This document shows positions 52,428 through 62,245 of a stretch of DNA of 64,000 nucleotides, in pieces. Both the position numbers and the translations under genes were made by a program. Origin of the DNA: Hyphomicrobium_A sp963782555 (lineage in GTDB: Bacteria > Pseudomonadota > Alphaproteobacteria > Rhizobiales > Hyphomicrobiaceae); NCBI GenBank assembly GCA_963782555.1, contig CAWAKB010000001.1, positions 124,001-188,000 of the forward strand, in the 5' to 3' direction. Numbering within the stretch: the first letter of the stretch is position 1; every line of letters starts with the position of its first letter. Below the pieces are notes generated by a model. The model did not search any database. It was given only the letters and a program-made list of their open reading frames with translations, and was not told the origin of the DNA.

Positions 52428-53240
52428 TCAGTTCGACCCGCCTGTCGCCGCTGCTGTGGTGCGGGCCGCGAGAAGCGGCTCGACCCTGCTGCGGATATCC
52501 TCGATCGTGAGCGCCTTCTTTACCAGCGTGCTCCCGATGAAGAAGTTGGGCGTGCCGATCACGCCGAGCGTGCGCCCGCGATCCTTGACCCATTGCAACC
52601 CATCGATCATGGCTTGATTCTCGCGGCAGGCGTCAAACTGCTGACGCGTCATCCCCACCTGCGAGGCCACCTTGAAGATGGGGTCGAGGCGCACTTCTTG
52701 GCTGACCCAGGCGGGCTGCTGCTGCAGGAACTTGCCGTAGAGCTCCAAGTATTTCTCCGGCTTGGCGCAGCGCAGGGCGATGGTGGCGGCGCCCGAGGTC
52801 TTGCCGATGGGAAACTCGCGCAGGATGTATCGCACCTTGCCGGTGTCGATGTACTCCTTCTTGAGCTTGGGAAACGTTTCCTTGTGGAAGCGGCGGCAAT
52901 AGGGGCAGGTGAGTGAGGCGTATTGCACGATGGTGACAGGGGCATCAGCGCGCCCCCACGCCATCTCGGGCAGGCTGCCCGTCTTCATGACATCTGCGAT
53001 CGTCGGGTTCTGAATGACCTGGCGGCCGCCGGGCGCCGCCGTCGGCTGGTTTGAGAAGGGATTGAAACCGCCGTTCTCGGCCGTCTTCGTTGCGCCCGAG
53101 GATCCGCCCGGCGAGGACGCGCTGGCTGCGTCTGGAAGATCTGCGGTCAGGCTGCCAGACGAGAATACACCTTCGCCTCCACAGCCCGCGAGTGACGCGG
53201 GCAGCAGCAGCAGCGCGGCAAGGGCGCTCCGTATCCTCAC
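52428..53240 (-). CDS. DsbA-family lipoprotein-like thiol oxidoreductase
   Basis: A 270-residue protein. The signal ends in a lipobox-like LAGC, so it is probably a lipoprotein, followed by a disordered Ser/Gly/Pro-rich spacer of about 70 residues. The thioredoxin-fold DsbA domain has the active site CPYC in YASLTCPYCRRFHKETFP, the helical insert, and the cis-proline loop VIGTPNFFIG. It resembles the BdbD/DsbA_4 kind found in Rhizobiales. It likely oxidises or isomerises disulfides in the periplasm. The start is a GTG preceded by AAGGGGG. A second DsbA-like gene lies 13 bases upstream. Confidence 0.88.
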   Translation of the reverse strand: MRIRSALAALLLLPASLAGCGGEGVFSSGSLTADLPDAASASSPGGSSGATKTAENGGFNPFSNQPTAAPGGRQVIQNPTIADVMKTGSLPEMAWGRADAPVTIVQYASLTCPYCRRFHKETFPKLKKEYIDTGKVRYILREFPIGKTSGAATIALRCAKPEKYLELYGKFLQQQPAWVSQEVRLDPIFKVASQVGMTRQQFDACRENQAMIDGLQWVKDRGRTLGVIGTPNFFIGSTLVKKALTIEDIRSRVEPLLAARTTAAATGGSN

Positions 53241-53253
53241 CAGCCCCCTTATG

Positions 53254-53946
53254 TCAGCTCTTGGCCAGTAGCGGCTCGATCATCTTGTCGAACGTGGCCA
53301 TCGTCGGCGCGCCTTCCAGGCGTTTGCCGTTGATGAAGAACGTGGGCGTGGCGCTGACGCCAAACTCGTCGGAGGCGCGTGAGCGCCCGGCCGTGATGTT
53401 GTCGAGAAGCTTCTGATCGGTAAGGCACTTATCGAAGGATGCCTGCGTGAAGCCCGCCTGCTTGGCGATCTCGAACAGCCGGGGCACGGGATTGCCTTCC
53501 CCGAATGCCCACTCCCCTTGCTTCTGGAACAGAACCTCGATCAGCGGGAACGTCTTGTCCCCTCCGACGCAGCGCGCCAGCATGGAGGCGGCCGCGGCCA
53601 GATTGTCGAGCGGGAACTCGCGGAAAACGAAGTGGATCTTGTTGGTGTCGATGTACTTCTTCTTGAAGTCCGGCCACACGTCGTTTTCGAAGTGCGCGCA
53701 ATGGCTGCAAGTCATGGAGGCGTACTCGACCACCGTCACCTTGGCATCGGCCGGCCCCAGCGTCAGATCGCCGAGCGGGCCCGGCTTCATCAGCTGCTCC
53801 ATCGGGACCTCGGAGGGGCCCTTTTGCGCTGATGCCGGCAACGCCTTGAGCCCCAGACCCACGGCGAGCCCTGAAAGCCCGAGACACAACAGAAGCGCGC
53901 GCCGCGACAGCCCTGTTTGGCGGAAATGTTTTCTTGATGCGAACAC
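53254..53946 (-). CDS. DsbA-family periplasmic thiol oxidoreductase
   Basis: A 230-residue protein with a long signal peptide that includes a twin-arginine-like SRRALLLCLGLSGLAVG. The DsbA domain has the active site CSHC in YASMTCSHCAHFENDVWP and the cis-proline loop VSATPTFFINGK. It lies directly before a paralogue with a CPYC site, 13 bases apart, so the two are probably co-expressed. The different dipeptides between the cysteines suggest different redox potentials. The start is a GTG with AGGAG upstream. Confidence 0.9.
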   Translation of the reverse strand: MFASRKHFRQTGLSRRALLLCLGLSGLAVGLGLKALPASAQKGPSEVPMEQLMKPGPLGDLTLGPADAKVTVVEYASMTCSHCAHFENDVWPDFKKKYIDTNKIHFVFREFPLDNLAAAASMLARCVGGDKTFPLIEVLFQKQGEWAFGEGNPVPRLFEIAKQAGFTQASFDKCLTDQKLLDNITAGRSRASDEFGVSATPTFFINGKRLEGAPTMATFDKMIEPLLAKS

Positions 53947-54072
53947 GTGCGTTGGCTCCTGGTCCGTTACGATTTGCTGGCGCTTCCCCTCGCCCGCCTA
54001 GCATGCGACGAGCGTTGCAATAAGGCAAAATGCGCCTGAATGCCAAGTGAAGGAAGGGTAATCCCGGCCAAT

Positions 54073-54639
54073 TCAGGCGGCCGGCGCGCGGGCCATGAGC
54101 CCCGATTTGAGGCGCTCCAGGGCCGCCCGCAAGCGCTCGTCCGCGATCGTTGCAAGCTCGGGAGCCTCGCAAGGCGGCGGGACCACGAGGGCCGCCTTTG
54201 GGGTGGGGGGCTTGGCGAGCGGGGCCTGCAGAGTGCGCAGCTCGACAATCGCGCGGTAGCCGAAGTAGCCGTTGATCCGCTCTAGAATCTGGCGGCCCTT
54301 GTACTCCACGTCGAGCGCGCGCGCCGGGTCGACGCGCAGGACGAGCAAGGCGCCGGGGCGCCCCTCGGCTCCCGCCTCGACATCCTCGCGGATGCCCGCG
54401 CCACGGGGCCATTTGAGGCGCTCGGGCGCCGTATACGAGGCTATCTCTTTGCCCACGATTGCGGCCCAGTCGGTGAGCAGTGTCGCAGCCGAGAAGCCGT
54501 ATTTCTCGAAGGCCTTGCGCGTGAGCTTCGGCACGAACGCGCCGACCGCGCGAGCCGGGGCATACCCCCGCTTCGGCGAGGCCGGACCGCTTGCGGCCCG
54601 AAAGTCTTGCGTTGGGTACTTAGGGGCCGCGTTCGTCAT
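54073..54639 (-). CDS. dciA: DciA-like (DUF721) protein
   Basis: A 188-residue DUF721 protein. The conserved block is LTRKAFEKYGFSAATLLTDWAAIVGKEIASYTAPERLKWPRG, followed by LLVLRVDPARALDVEYKGRQILERINGYFGYRAIVELRTLQAP, a KH-like fold. DciA is the ancestral loader of the DnaB helicase in bacteria lacking DnaC or DnaI. The C-terminal region is Pro/Ala-rich with a final helical part. It diverges from mutY with about 86 bases between the chosen starts, a common arrangement in alphaproteobacteria. Confidence 0.88.
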   Translation of the reverse strand: MTNAAPKYPTQDFRAASGPASPKRGYAPARAVGAFVPKLTRKAFEKYGFSAATLLTDWAAIVGKEIASYTAPERLKWPRGAGIREDVEAGAEGRPGALLVLRVDPARALDVEYKGRQILERINGYFGYRAIVELRTLQAPLAKPPTPKAALVVPPPCEAPELATIADERLRAALERLKSGLMARAPAA

Positions 54640-54725
54640 GGGGGTTGGTTGGTCTTCGCAGTTTCCAGGGGCTCAAGCGACGCTTACCATCGAGCAGCGA
54701 TTTGCGGGAGCGCAGAGAGGATCAT

Positions 54726-55832
54726 TTGACCGCTGTTGCGCGCAAGCAACTGCCGCTCAGGCCGGCCGGGCCTGATACGGTCGATGCGCTCCTCGCCTGG
54801 TATGACGAGGAGCGCCGCGATTTGCCGTGGCGCGTGGCGCCGGGCAGGCGCGCCGATCCCTACCGCGTCTGGCTCAGCGAGATCATGCTGCAGCAGACGA
54901 CGGTCAAGGCCGTCGTTCCCTACTATCTCAAGTTCCTCAAACGCTGGCCGACCGTGAAGGCGCTCGCGGCCGCCGCGCTCGACGACGTTTTGGCGGCGTG
55001 GGCCGGGCTCGGCTACTACTCGCGCGCCCGCAACCTCTACAAGTGCGCGCAGGTCGTCGACCACGAATTCGGCGGCTGCTTCCCGGACAGTGCCTCCGAG
55101 CTGCAGGAGCTGCCCGGCGTCGGGCCCTACACGGCTGCCGCGATCGCGGCCATCGCCTTCGGCGAGCCGGCGACACCCGTCGACGGCAACATCGAGCGGG
55201 TCGTCGCGCGCCTTTTTGCCGTGCGCCAGCCGCTCCCCGCCGCCAAGGGAGAGCTGAGACGGCTTGCCGCGTCGCTCACGCCGCACGCGCGCCCGGGCGA
55301 CTTCGCGCAAGCTATGATGGATCTGGGTGCGGGCGTCTGCACGCCGCGCCGGCCCTCGTGCCTCGTGTGCCCGGTGCAGACCGACTGCGCTGCCAACGCG
55401 CGCGGGATGGAGGAGGAGCTGCCCCTGCGGGGCGTGCGCGCCGAGCGTCCCTTGCGTCTCGGCATCGCCTTCGTCGCGCTGCGCGAGGATGGCCACGTGC
55501 TCCTGCGCCGCCGCCCAGAGGCAGGGCTCTTGGGCGGCATGCTGGAGGTGCCGTCGACGGCGTGGGACGATTTGCTGCCGCCGGCGAAGGACGCGCTGCG
55601 CGCCGCGCCCCTAAAGGCCGATTGGTGGAAGATGCCGGGGACCGTCACCCACACCTTCACGCACTTCAGGCTGGAGCTGATCGTCTATCGCGCGCTGGTC
55701 GCCAACGACGCTACGCTCACATTCTGGGCCGAGCCCGAACGCTGCCGCTGGGTCAAGCGCCGCGATCTTTTCTCTGCCGCGCTGCCGAGCGTCATGCGCA
55801 AGGTGATCGCGCACGGCCTCAAGGAGCAGTGA
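54726..55832 (+). CDS. mutY: A/G-specific adenine DNA glycosylase
   Basis: A 368-residue repair enzyme that removes adenine opposite 8-oxoguanine. Visible parts: the catalytic glutamate region IMLQQTTVKAVVPYYLKFL, the helix-hairpin-helix ELPGVGPYTAAAIAAIAFG, the catalytic aspartate in PVDGNIERVVARL, the [4Fe-4S] cysteines in GVCTPRRPSCLVCPVQTDC, and a C-terminal NUDIX-like domain with GLLGGMLEVPSTAW that recognises the oxidised base. The start chosen is a TTG with AGAGAGGA upstream; the frame is open further to a TTG at 54645. It diverges from the dciA gene. Confidence 0.95.
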   Translation: MTAVARKQLPLRPAGPDTVDALLAWYDEERRDLPWRVAPGRRADPYRVWLSEIMLQQTTVKAVVPYYLKFLKRWPTVKALAAAALDDVLAAWAGLGYYSRARNLYKCAQVVDHEFGGCFPDSASELQELPGVGPYTAAAIAAIAFGEPATPVDGNIERVVARLFAVRQPLPAAKGELRRLAASLTPHARPGDFAQAMMDLGAGVCTPRRPSCLVCPVQTDCAANARGMEEELPLRGVRAERPLRLGIAFVALREDGHVLLRRRPEAGLLGGMLEVPSTAWDDLLPPAKDALRAAPLKADWWKMPGTVTHTFTHFRLELIVYRALVANDATLTFWAEPERCRWVKRRDLFSAALPSVMRKVIAHGLKEQ

Positions 55833-55871
55833 GGTACGCGATCACCTTCATCACTGACGCGGACTTGCGCG

Positions 55872-56102
55872 TTAGGACCGCTTCTTCTCCTTGGATGCGT
55901 AGTGGTGATGCACGGCTGCGTGGTGTACGTGGCCTTGGCTCTTGTGCCGGGGGCCTCCGTTCTGTTCGGTCCAGAAGCCCCAATTGCCGGGATCTCCGTT
56001 GCCGTAGCCGAGATAGTAGGCATTCGCCGCTACGGTCGAGGCACCCGTGAGCAGAGCCGCGGCGGCACAGCCGGCGGCAACGTTTCGCAAGGCATGTTTC
56101 AT
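55872..56102 (-). CDS. Small histidine-rich exported protein
   Basis: A 76-residue protein with a signal peptide (CAAAALLTGASTVAANA) and a short mature part rich in Gly, Tyr and His (YYLGYGNGDPGNWGFWTEQ, then HVHHAAVHHHY) with a basic tail. The start is well supported by AAAGGAGAAAT upstream. I do not recognise a family. A role in metal binding is only a guess from the histidines. The region 56103-56361 upstream holds no gene that I can see and should contain its promoter. Confidence 0.7.
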   Translation of the reverse strand: MKHALRNVAAGCAAAALLTGASTVAANAYYLGYGNGDPGNWGFWTEQNGGPRHKSQGHVHHAAVHHHYASKEKKRS

Positions 56103-56361
56103 CGGATTTCTCCTTTGCGCTGCGCGACCTAGCGTGGCGCGCTTATGAAGGGCATGTGTTTGCCGAGGAGCGCCGTCGCAAGGCGCCGTCGGGCATTCAT
56201 ACGAATGGGTAAGGCGGAGGACATCTCGCGGTGAGGCGGAGTTAACCAGCCGTGGGCAATGCCATCGCACTCACGGCGCCGCGTGGGCGTTAATCAAAAC
56301 GCAAAGGCGCCCAGCGAGGGTGCCGTCGGGGAACGGCGAGGAACCGCGAAAGGTAATCGCT

Positions 56362-56884
56362 TTGTCTCGACAGATGACCGCCGATGAGGTTCGCACGCTT
56401 CTCCAGCTCGAGCCGCATCCCACCTGCGGGTACGTGCGAGAGACCTATCGCAGTACGCTCACGATAGCGCCGAGAGGACTGCCGCCGCCGTTCGCGGACG
56501 GGCGCCCTACCGGCTCAGCTCTCTTTTTCATGGTCGACTCCGAGCGCGCCGGTCCATCTGCACCGCATCCGCAACGATCAGCTCTACCATTACTATCTCG
56601 GCGACCCGCTCGAGGTCCTGATGCTGCCCGAGAACGGAACGGCGGAACGCATCATCGTCGGCCCTGACATCGGCGCCGGCCAGCGCGTGCAGCTCTTCAT
56701 CCCCGGCAACACCTTTCACACCGCGCATCTGGCTGAGGGGAGCTGGTTCCTCGGCGGCAGCACCGAATGGCCGGGCGTCCTTCCCGCGGACGTCGAGACC
56801 GGCAACCTCGAAGAGCTGGCAATGAGATTTCCGGACGCCGCAGCCGACCTGCACGCGATCGCAAAAGCCGGCGGTCCGAGTTAG
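56362..56884 (+). pseudogene. Cupin DUF985-family gene with a frame change
   Basis: The first frame gives MTADEVRTLLQLEPHPTCGYVRETYRSTLTIA through GSALFFMVDSER. One extra base near 56548 then shifts the gene to PVHLHRIRNDQLYHYYLGDPLEVLML, and this second frame runs to a normal end (GQRVQLFIPGNTFHTAHL, WFLGGSTEWPGVLP). Together they make one cupin_5 (DUF985) protein of about 165 residues, a family of small beta-barrel proteins without a settled role. It may be intact in the organism, since neighbouring genes show the same type of single-base insertion. TTG at 56362 or ATG at 56374 could be the start. Confidence 0.75.
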
Positions 56885-57147
56885 CGCGAGTAGCGAGCAA
56901 GAGCTCGAGGCAGTCGAGGATTTTGTAACGTTTTGTATCCCTTAGTGGGAAATCGCGAGACCGATCAGGGGTCTGTGAGCGCCCCTTCGAGCGCCCCCGC
57001 GCGCCGTGTGCACGCAGCCCGATGAGCGTGGCCGCAGAGACACCTTCAGTTAACAAGCTACCGTTAATGTTTGTCCGGGGATGGGTCCGGGCTTGGTTGA
57101 TGCGTTGCGCCGCGGTCCTTGAAAAACAGATGATCAAGGAGCCTTAA

Positions 57148-57456
57148 ATGCGGATCACGTTCGCACTCGTATTGGGGACCTGTGTGGGCCTCGCTGCGCC
57201 GGCGGTGGCGCTCCCGGCGGCCGGCCTGGGATCGACGACGTCGGTAGGACCCAAGAGCCTCATCGAGAAGGCGGAGTTCGTTCGCCTGCGCGACGGCACC
57301 ATCGAATATCGGCGTCCTCGCTTCGACGACAGAGGCCCGTACTTCTTCGCCTACCGCGGCTACGCCTACCCCTACAACCCCGGCTACACCTATCGTCTTT
57401 ATCGCGGCAAGCTGCGCCCGTCCGACAGGCTGCGCCGCTACAAGATCGCCGATTAG
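57148..57456 (+). CDS. Small exported protein
   Basis: A 102-residue protein with a signal peptide (TFALVLGTCVGLAAPAVALPA). The mature part has RPRFDDRGPYFFAYRGYAYPYNPGYTYRLYRGKLRP, rich in tyrosine, arginine and glycine, and no cysteine. AAGGAG sits upstream of the ATG at good spacing. I recognise no family. The 260 bases upstream (56885-57147) hold no evident gene. Confidence 0.7.
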   Translation: MRITFALVLGTCVGLAAPAVALPAAGLGSTTSVGPKSLIEKAEFVRLRDGTIEYRRPRFDDRGPYFFAYRGYAYPYNPGYTYRLYRGKLRPSDRLRRYKIAD

Positions 57457-57494
57457 CTTTCGCTGAATGCGCCGCGCCGCCGGAACGTGCGCCG

Positions 57495-58848
57495 TCACCC
57501 GTTGACGGCGAGCGCGCTCTCGGTCGTCTCCAGGCCGTAGAAGGCTGGATCGAAGGGTGCGCGCGGCTCCTTCTCGGCAAGGATGCGGGCGCGACGGCGC
57601 AGCAGCGGCAGCAGATAGTGCGTCAGCCTGATGACGCGGCGCGTTGCCGCCGGATTGACGAGGTTCGAGGTCGGTACCTTGAGGCCGCGCCACTTGAGCA
57701 CGTAGCCGATCGGCAGCTCGATCTCGTCCTGCATGGCGATCATCTCGGCGTACAGCTTGGCGGCCGGCGTGATCAGTGAGCCCAAGCCGTTACGCGCCTG
57801 CGCCCAACCGACGATGTAGAGGTTCTTGACGGCATCTGGAAATGCGCCGCCGTAGACGTGCACCACGTCGTTCTCGACCGGCACCAGGCCCTTCGGCAGG
57901 AAGGGAAAGCTGTTGTAGAAGCCTGTGGCGGCGACGATCAGGTCGTACTCGCCCGAGCTGCCGTCCTTGAAGTGGACCCTGTTGCCCGAGAAACGCTCGA
58001 TGTCGGGACGCGGCTTGATGCGCCCCTGGCGCAGGTAATTGAGCACGTCTGTGCCGAAGGCGGGGTGGCGCTCGAATAGCTTGTGCGTCGGGCGCTGCAG
58101 CCCGTACTTGCGGTAGTCGCCGATAACGAGGCGCACCAGCGGCTTGAGGATGAGCCGCTGCAGGAACTACGGGCAGCCCCCAGATGGGCAGATCGGTGAG
58201 CGGCTTGCCGAAGGCGATCTTGGGCAGGAACCAGTAGCCTGAGCGCAGGCTCCAGTCGCAACTCAGGCGCCGACGCGTGCCGCGTCACAGGCGAGATCGC
58301 AGCCTGAGTTGCCGCCGCCCATGACCAGCACCCGCTTGTCCTTGAGCTGGCGCGGCGCCTCGTAGTCCTTGGAATGAATGAGCGTGCCGGTGTAGTGGCC
58401 GGGGTACTCGGGCATGCGCTTGGCCCAATGGTGGCCGTTGCAGACGACGATGCCCTTGTAGATGCGCTCCTCGCCCGTATCGAGCTTCACCCGCCAGCTC
58501 TCGTCGGAGAGCGGAACGGCGCGCATCGACCTTCTTGCGGAACTCGATGCCGTCGAGCAGGTCGCGGTCGCGCGCGTAGTTTTCCAGATACGCGCGCATC
58601 TGCAGCGCGGACGGGAAGTCGGGGTAATGGCTCGGCATCGGGTAGTCAGCGAATGCCGTCGAGCGCTTGGAGGAGACGATGTGCACGCCCTTGTAGATGC
58701 CGTGGCGCCAGTTTCCGCCGACGCCCTCGTTGGCATCGACCTGGTCAAAGGCTAGGCCCCGCCGCCGGAGCGCGTCGGCCATTGCGAGGCCGACGGGGCC
58801 TGCACCGATGATGAGAAGGCGATCCAGTCTCGATGCGGTGTGCCGCAT
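57495..58848 (-). pseudogene. Flavin-containing monooxygenase gene with frame changes
   Basis: A class B flavin monooxygenase is spread over three frames. It begins RLLIIGAGPVGLAMADALRRRG (FAD site), then YPMPSHYPDFPSALQM. After a shift near 58525 comes VVCNGHHWAKRMPEYPG and VLVMGGGNSGCDLACDAARVGA (NADP site). Two extra bases near 58262-58268 shift it to SCDWSLRSGYWFLPKIAFGK, and one near 58168 to FLQRLILKPLVRLVIGDYRK, which continues to the C terminus with DLIVAATGFY. All differences look like single added bases. Such enzymes oxidise N-, S- or carbonyl groups; the substrate is unknown. Whether the breaks are real is uncertain. Confidence 0.75.
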
Positions 58849-59022
58849 GCCGCTTCCGCTGTTCCTTGTCCCGATAAGTCCCGCTGGATTAGCGGCTTGG
58901 CCTGCCGGCGTCTACCTGCGCCATCGCTCCTTCGGCGGTTGAAAGCGCGGATAAGCCTCAACAATTCAATGCTGATCATGCCCAAGCCGAAATGTCGCAA
59001 CCGTCGGGGACTTGGTGGCCGT

Positions 59023-60142
59023 TTACTCTGCCGCGACGACCATCGGCGCTGCCGCAAGGCCGAGCTGGCGCTTGGCCTCCTCGCGCAGCAAGTCGATGGG
59101 CTTCAGCTTCCCCTCGGCCTCGAAGTGCCAATAGGTCCAGCCGTTGCAGGCTGTCTTGCCCTGCACCATGGCCCCGAGGCGGTGGATCGAGCCCTGGTCG
59201 CCGCCGTAGCGTGAACGTTCCGTCGGCCTTGACCTCGGCGCGGATGCGCTTCGTGGATCGGCAGCACGTCCCGGGCTCCAAGAGGCGCAGCTCCACGATG
59301 GTCCCGAAGGGAACGCGCGGCTCGGCGCGCTTGGAACGCTGCGTCTCGAGCGCTGAAGGTGACAGCGGCGCCACCTTGGCAATGCGCTCTTGCGCAGCCT
59401 TGCGCGTAGTCGGGATCGCGCTCGATGCCGATGTAGCGCCGTCCCAGCCGCTTCGCCACCGCGCCGGTGGTGCCGGTCCCGAAGAAGGGATCGAGCACGA
59501 CGTCGCCCGGCTTGGTCGAGGCCAGCAGCACCCGGTGCAGCAGCGCTTCAGGTTTCTGCGTCGGGATGCGCCTTGCGGCCGCCCTCGTCCTTCAAGCGCT
59601 CGGGCCCGGAGCAGATCGGAAACAGCCAGTCGGAGCGCATCTGCAGATCGTCGTTGAGCGCTTTCAGGCTTTCGTAATTGAAGGTGGCGCGCGCGCGCTG
59701 GTCGCGCGCGGCCCAGATCAGCGTCTCGTGCGCGTTGGTGAAACGCTTGCCGCGGAAGTTGGGCATCGGGTTGACTTTGCGCCAGACGACGTCGTTCTGG
59801 ATCCAGAAGCCTAGGTCCTGCAACGCGACGCCGAGGCGGAAGATGTTGTGATAGGAGCCGATGACCCAGATGGCGCCGTCGGGTTTCAGGACGCGGCGGC
59901 ACTGGCTGAGCCAGGCGCGCGAGAACGCGTCGTACTCGGCGAAACTGGCAGAACTTGTCCCACTCGTCGTCGACGCCGTCGACGCGCGTGTTGTTGGGCC
60001 GCATCAAGTCGGTGCTGAGCTGCAGATTGTAGGGGGGATCGGCGAAGACAAGATCGACGCTCTGCACGGGGCAGGGCTTTCAAGGCCTTGAGGCAATCGC
60101 CGACGATGACCGATGGCGAGAATGGGAACGACGCAGAGCCAT
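59023..60142 (-). pseudogene. ccrM: CcrM-type adenine DNA methyltransferase gene with frame changes
   Basis: All parts of a CcrM-like beta-class methyltransferase are present but in several frames: VIVGDCLKALKALP, then DLVFADPPYNLQL with the catalytic DPPY, AFSRAWLSQCRRVLKPDGAIWVIGSYHNIFR, DVVWRKVNPMPNFRGKRFTNAHETLIWA, DVVLDPFFGTGTTGAVAKRLG (SAM site), and the C-terminal GSIHRLGAMVQGKTACNGWTYWHFE specific to CcrM. Breaks lie near 60070, 59948, 59564, 59400, 59268 and 59207; nearly all can be repaired by deleting one base. CcrM methylates GANTC and couples to the cell cycle in Caulobacter and relatives, so true loss would be surprising. The start is uncertain. Confidence 0.8.
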
Positions 60143-60272
60143 GGAACGCAACTTTCGAATATACTGAAACTGAATGACGCGACAGCGAGCCGGCAGTGTG
60201 CGACGCCAACCGGGCACCGCGTCTCGAGGGGAGGCCGACCATAGACGCAGGCTCGGAAGCTTGACCAGCGAT

Positions 60273-60974
60273 TTAAAGGTAGCCAGCAACGCAACGCGGC
60301 TGGTGGTAACCTGTGGCGGTGAGCTGTCCTCGAGCACGAGGCCCAACGCCAGCTGCACGGCGCGGAACGAGCGGCGGTGATGCGCGCGTCACTCCCAAGC
60401 GCTTGATCGCCGCGTGGTGCTCGGCCGTGCCGTAGCCCTTGTGGCGCTCGAAGCCGTAGCCCGGATGCTTGGCCGCGAGCGCGACCATCAATCGGTCGCG
60501 CGTCACCTTGGCGATGATGGACGCCGCCGCCACCGACAAGCAGCGCGCGTCGCCTTTGACGAGCGTGCGCGCGGGGCAGCGAAGCTCGGGCGCGCGATTG
60601 CCGTCGATCACCGCGAGCTTCGGCGTGACGGGAAGGCGCGCAATAGCCTCGGCCATCGCCCACATGGTTGCGTAAAGAATGTTGTCGCGGTCGATGCGCT
60701 TCACGTCGGCGATCCCCACGCCGACGATCGAGGTCGCACGGATGCGTCCGTACAGCACCTCGCGCGTCTCCTCGTCGAGCACCTTGGAGTCGTTGATGCC
60801 GTCGGGGATGCGCTCGGGATCGAGGATCACCGCGGCGGCGACGACGGGACCTGCGAGCGGGCCGCGCCCCGCCTCATCGACGCCGGCGACGGGGCCGCGG
60901 TGGAGCTGCAGCTCGGCAGCCTCCAGCTCGAACGTCGGCTTCAGTTGCGAATCGACGGTGCCCATGGCGGGCAT
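60273..60974 (-). CDS. rnhB: Ribonuclease HII, C terminus frame-shifted
   Basis: A type 2 ribonuclease H that removes ribonucleotides from DNA. The metal site is visible in AGVDEAGRGPLAGPVV, and further family blocks are INDSKVLDEETREVLY, KLAVIDGNRAPEL, SIIAKVTRDRLM and HPGYGFERHKGYGTAEHHAAIKRLG. The expected next segment (HHRRSF, AVQLALGLV) appears in another frame after one extra base near 60385, so the frame given here, 233 codons, has a wrong last part. The gene ends shortly upstream of the methyltransferase gene on the same strand, an order often seen in Rhizobiales. Confidence 0.88.
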   Translation of the reverse strand: MPAMGTVDSQLKPTFELEAAELQLHRGPVAGVDEAGRGPLAGPVVAAAVILDPERIPDGINDSKVLDEETREVLYGRIRATSIVGVGIADVKRIDRDNILYATMWAMAEAIARLPVTPKLAVIDGNRAPELRCPARTLVKGDARCLSVAAASIIAKVTRDRLMVALAAKHPGYGFERHKGYGTAEHHAAIKRLGVTRASPPLVPRRAAGVGPRARGQLTATGYHQPRCVAGYL

Positions 60975-61033
60975 GGTTCGCCGGGAGTGCGCCCGCTGTC
61001 AAAGCCGGGCTCCGCCGCTTCCCGAAAATGCCG

Positions 61034-62135
61034 TTAGAAAAGCCGCATTTGTTGCCCGGCGAGCACGGGCGGCTGGAACAGATCGGTGCGCAGGGCGTGG
61101 CGGTGCCGGTTGAGGCCTAGGCGTCTGGCGGCAAGGCGGAAGCGCAGCCCGATCTGCTCGGCATAGGGCCCGCGCCCGCGCTGGCGCAGCCCGAACTCCG
61201 AATTCGTAATCGCGCCCGCCGTGCATCGACTGCAACAGGTGAATGACGCGGTCGGCGCGGTCCGGGAACTCGGTCGCCAGCCATTCGCGGAACAGCTCCT
61301 TGAGCTCCAAGGGCAGCCGCAGCATCACGTAGCCGGCCTCCGTGGCGCCGGCCTCGCGCGCGGCCTCCAGAATGCGCTCGATCTCGGGGTCGGTAAGGCC
61401 AGGCACGACGGGGGCGACCATGACCGCTGTCGGGATTCCAGCCTCGCTCAGTTGGCGCACGGCCTCCAGGCGCCGCGCCGGCGTTGCAGCCCGCGGCTCC
61501 ATGGCGCGCGCGATGCGCTTATCGAGCGTGGTGACCGACAGCGCCACTTTGGCGAGACCGCGCTTGGCGAGGCTAGAGAGGACGTCGATGTCCCGGGTTA
61601 CGAGCGCCGACTTGGTTACGACACCGACCGGGTGGCCCGTACGCTCCAGGACCTCCAGAACCGAGCGCGTGATCTTCCGCTCGCGCTCGATCGGCTGATA
61701 GGGATCGGTGTTGGTGCCGAGCGCGATCGTGTCGGGCTGATAGCGCGGGTGCGCGAGCTCGCGCTCCAACAGCCTGGCCGCGTCGGTCTTGGCATAGAGC
61801 TTGGTCTCGAAGTCGAGCCCGGCCGAGTGTCCGAGAAAGCAGTGGGTCGGTCGGGCATAGCAGTAGACGCAGCCGTGCTCGCAGCCGCGATAGGGGTTGA
61901 TCGAGCGGTCGAAGGAGATATCGGGGCTGTCGTTGCGGGTGATAATGGTACGCGCGGGCTCCTCGCGCACCTCGGTCTTGAAGGCGTCGAGATCGCCCAA
62001 GTTCTCCCAGCCGTCGTCGAAGGCTTCGCGCTGCTCCGTCTCGAAGCGGCCCGTCGTGTTCGAGCGCGCGCCACGGCCTCTCCGCCGCTCCGCCGCCACC
62101 GTCTTGGGCGCCCGTCGTTGCTCCTCGAAATCCAT
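61034..62135 (-). CDS. Radical SAM protein, SPL-like (PA0069 family)
   Basis: A radical SAM protein with the iron-sulfur motif CEHGCVYCYARPTH (CxxxCxxC) near residue 80, preceded by SINPYRG. Other parts are TIALGTNTDPYQPIERERKITRSVLEVLE, VALSVTTLDKRIARAMEPRAATPARRLEAV and IPTAVMVAPVVPGLTDPEIERILEAA. This matches the PA0069/Rv2578c group related to spore photoproduct lyase; the substrate is unknown. One extra base near 61201 shifts the last 55 codons: the frame with EFGLRQRGRGPYAEQIGLRFR and ending QQMRLF is the family-like one, ending at 61034, while the unshifted frame runs on to 60999. ATG at 62135. Confidence 0.85.
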
Positions 62136-62245
62136 CGCCGGAGGGTAGGTGAATGGTTCGAACAAATCAAGAACACTGTGCCGGAAGTGGCCAAATCCAT
62201 CGATTGCTGGTTGTTGGCCGCTCCCGCGCCGTGGCAGAGAGGGCC

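Noticed and set aside
59023..60142. Programmed frameshifting in the methyltransferase gene
   Set aside because: Six or so shifts in one gene, none at a slippery heptamer and almost all additions of one base, cannot be programmed.
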